From Progne subis subis (taxonomy: Eukaryota > Chordata > Aves > Passeriformes > Hirundinidae), in NCBI GenBank assembly GCA_022316685.1, contig JAKJHU010000066.1, positions 1,426,001 through 1,490,000 of the forward strand: DNA of 64,000 bases, in the 5' to 3' direction. The notes beneath the pieces were generated by a model, which made no database searches, was not told the DNA's origin, and saw nothing but the letters and a program-made list of their open reading frames with translations. Of the stretch, positions 63,201 through 64,000 are shown one piece after another. Both the position numbers and the translations under genes were made by a program. The stretch's first letter is position 1; each line of letters opens with the position of its first letter.

Positions 63201-64000
63201 GAGGGTCTTATCCTGACCAGTCAGGATGAAGCCAGGGAGGACAGACAGATCTGGTAGGACAGAAATGCTCAGAGACCCCACCATTTAAATGCTTGCTGAG
63301 GTGGAAGTACAGGACTGCCAGTAGAGATATTTTGCAAGAAGTTTTCCTAGATCTTGTATGACTTCTCTCATCAGCTTCATCAGCTCTCATTGCTTCTACC
63401 CCAGTGCACTTCTAACCCATTTGCACAGGATATCCGCACAGAATAGATGAGAGCTGGCACCCCAAATTCCGAGTATCACCAATGCTTGGGTGGCCTTCAA
63501 GGCTGGCCAGGTGACTGTCCCCCTGGGCTGAAAGGCCTGTGTCTAGAGACATGTAAGTGCTCTCCATTTGATCAGCTCTCAGGGCTGGAAAGAAAAACTT
63601 GCCAAGTTTACATGCTTGGATTGAGGCACAGTGCAAGGAAACAGGCAGACAATAGCACAGCATGGAAAATCCAATCCTTGGCTTTAGTGTCAGGCAGGAT
63701 AAAAGACATCCTATACTTTTCCAGAGTCTGAAATTCATACACCATAGATCATTTCCAGAAATCAAAGGGTTCTGGCCTCAAGGAAAGGGTTATCTAACAT
63801 TTCATAATAATAAAAGAATCTACTCCATATTCTGCCTAGCGCAGTTCACTTCATTGCAAAGTTCTTTGAAGCCCTTGACCTCTACTTTCTGAAACAGAAG
63901 AAGGATAGGAAAACATACGTTCAACATTATGATATTCAGCTGCTCCTAGAAAATTCTCTATGCAGCACCAGTAGATCAAATTATTTTCATTATATCATTT

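Larger units (their letters stand above)
57183..64000. other. Distal upstream region, no gene recognised
   Basis: No exon or transposable element is recognisable. It contains the 14-base duplication, a poly(T) tract and the candidate element at 58780-58900. Open frames stay below about 130 codons. Confidence 0.55.

Overview
The window looks like bird DNA, probably from a songbird or a close relative. The evidence is six recognisable interspersed repeats. Five are 3'-anchored fragments of CR1, the dominant avian LINE. One is a degraded solo LTR of a type I recognise from passerine ERVs. Repeats I could recognise cover only about 5% of the sequence, as expected for birds.

One protein-coding gene is recognisable: CELF2 (CUGBP/ETR-3-like family member 2), read on the minus strand. 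Only its 5' part is here, as two alternative first coding exons about 14 kb apart. The exon at 48512-48618 encodes the N-terminus starting MFERTSELAF, with an internal start MRCPKSAVTM. The exon at 34323-34396 encodes the N-terminus starting MTSSFKLDFLPEMM and lies inside a strong CpG island (about 33930-34960). Both end in a GT donor after the second base of a codon, so either can join the same downstream exon. That exon and the rest of the gene, including all three RNA-recognition motifs, must lie off the low-coordinate end, because I found no RRM sequence here.

Layout: 1-34322 is CELF2 intron running off the window, with CR1 fragments at 9.76-10.05 and 17.5-17.9 kb and the LTR at 15.9-16.4 kb. 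33.9-35.0 kb is the CpG-island promoter and first exon. 35-48.5 kb is intron for transcripts from the upstream promoter and holds one antisense-oriented CR1 copy (44.6-45.3 kb) and a three-copy tandem repeat. 48.5-48.9 kb is the second first exon with its leader and a G-rich patch. 49-64 kb is upstream sequence, intergenic or intronic to still more distal CELF2 promoters, with two CR1 copies (52.8-53.3 and 56.3-57.2 kb) and some AT-rich stretches that resemble conserved regulatory DNA.

The remaining open frames are short, unrecognised and best read as chance, CpG-island shadows or CR1 remnants. I see no tRNA, rRNA, CRISPR array or operon, and no sign of a new multi-gene system. The points most worth a second look are the upstream start codons in the CpG-island leader, the arrangement of start codons in the second exon, and a recurring class of A/C-only tracts that become U/G-rich in CELF2 pre-mRNA.
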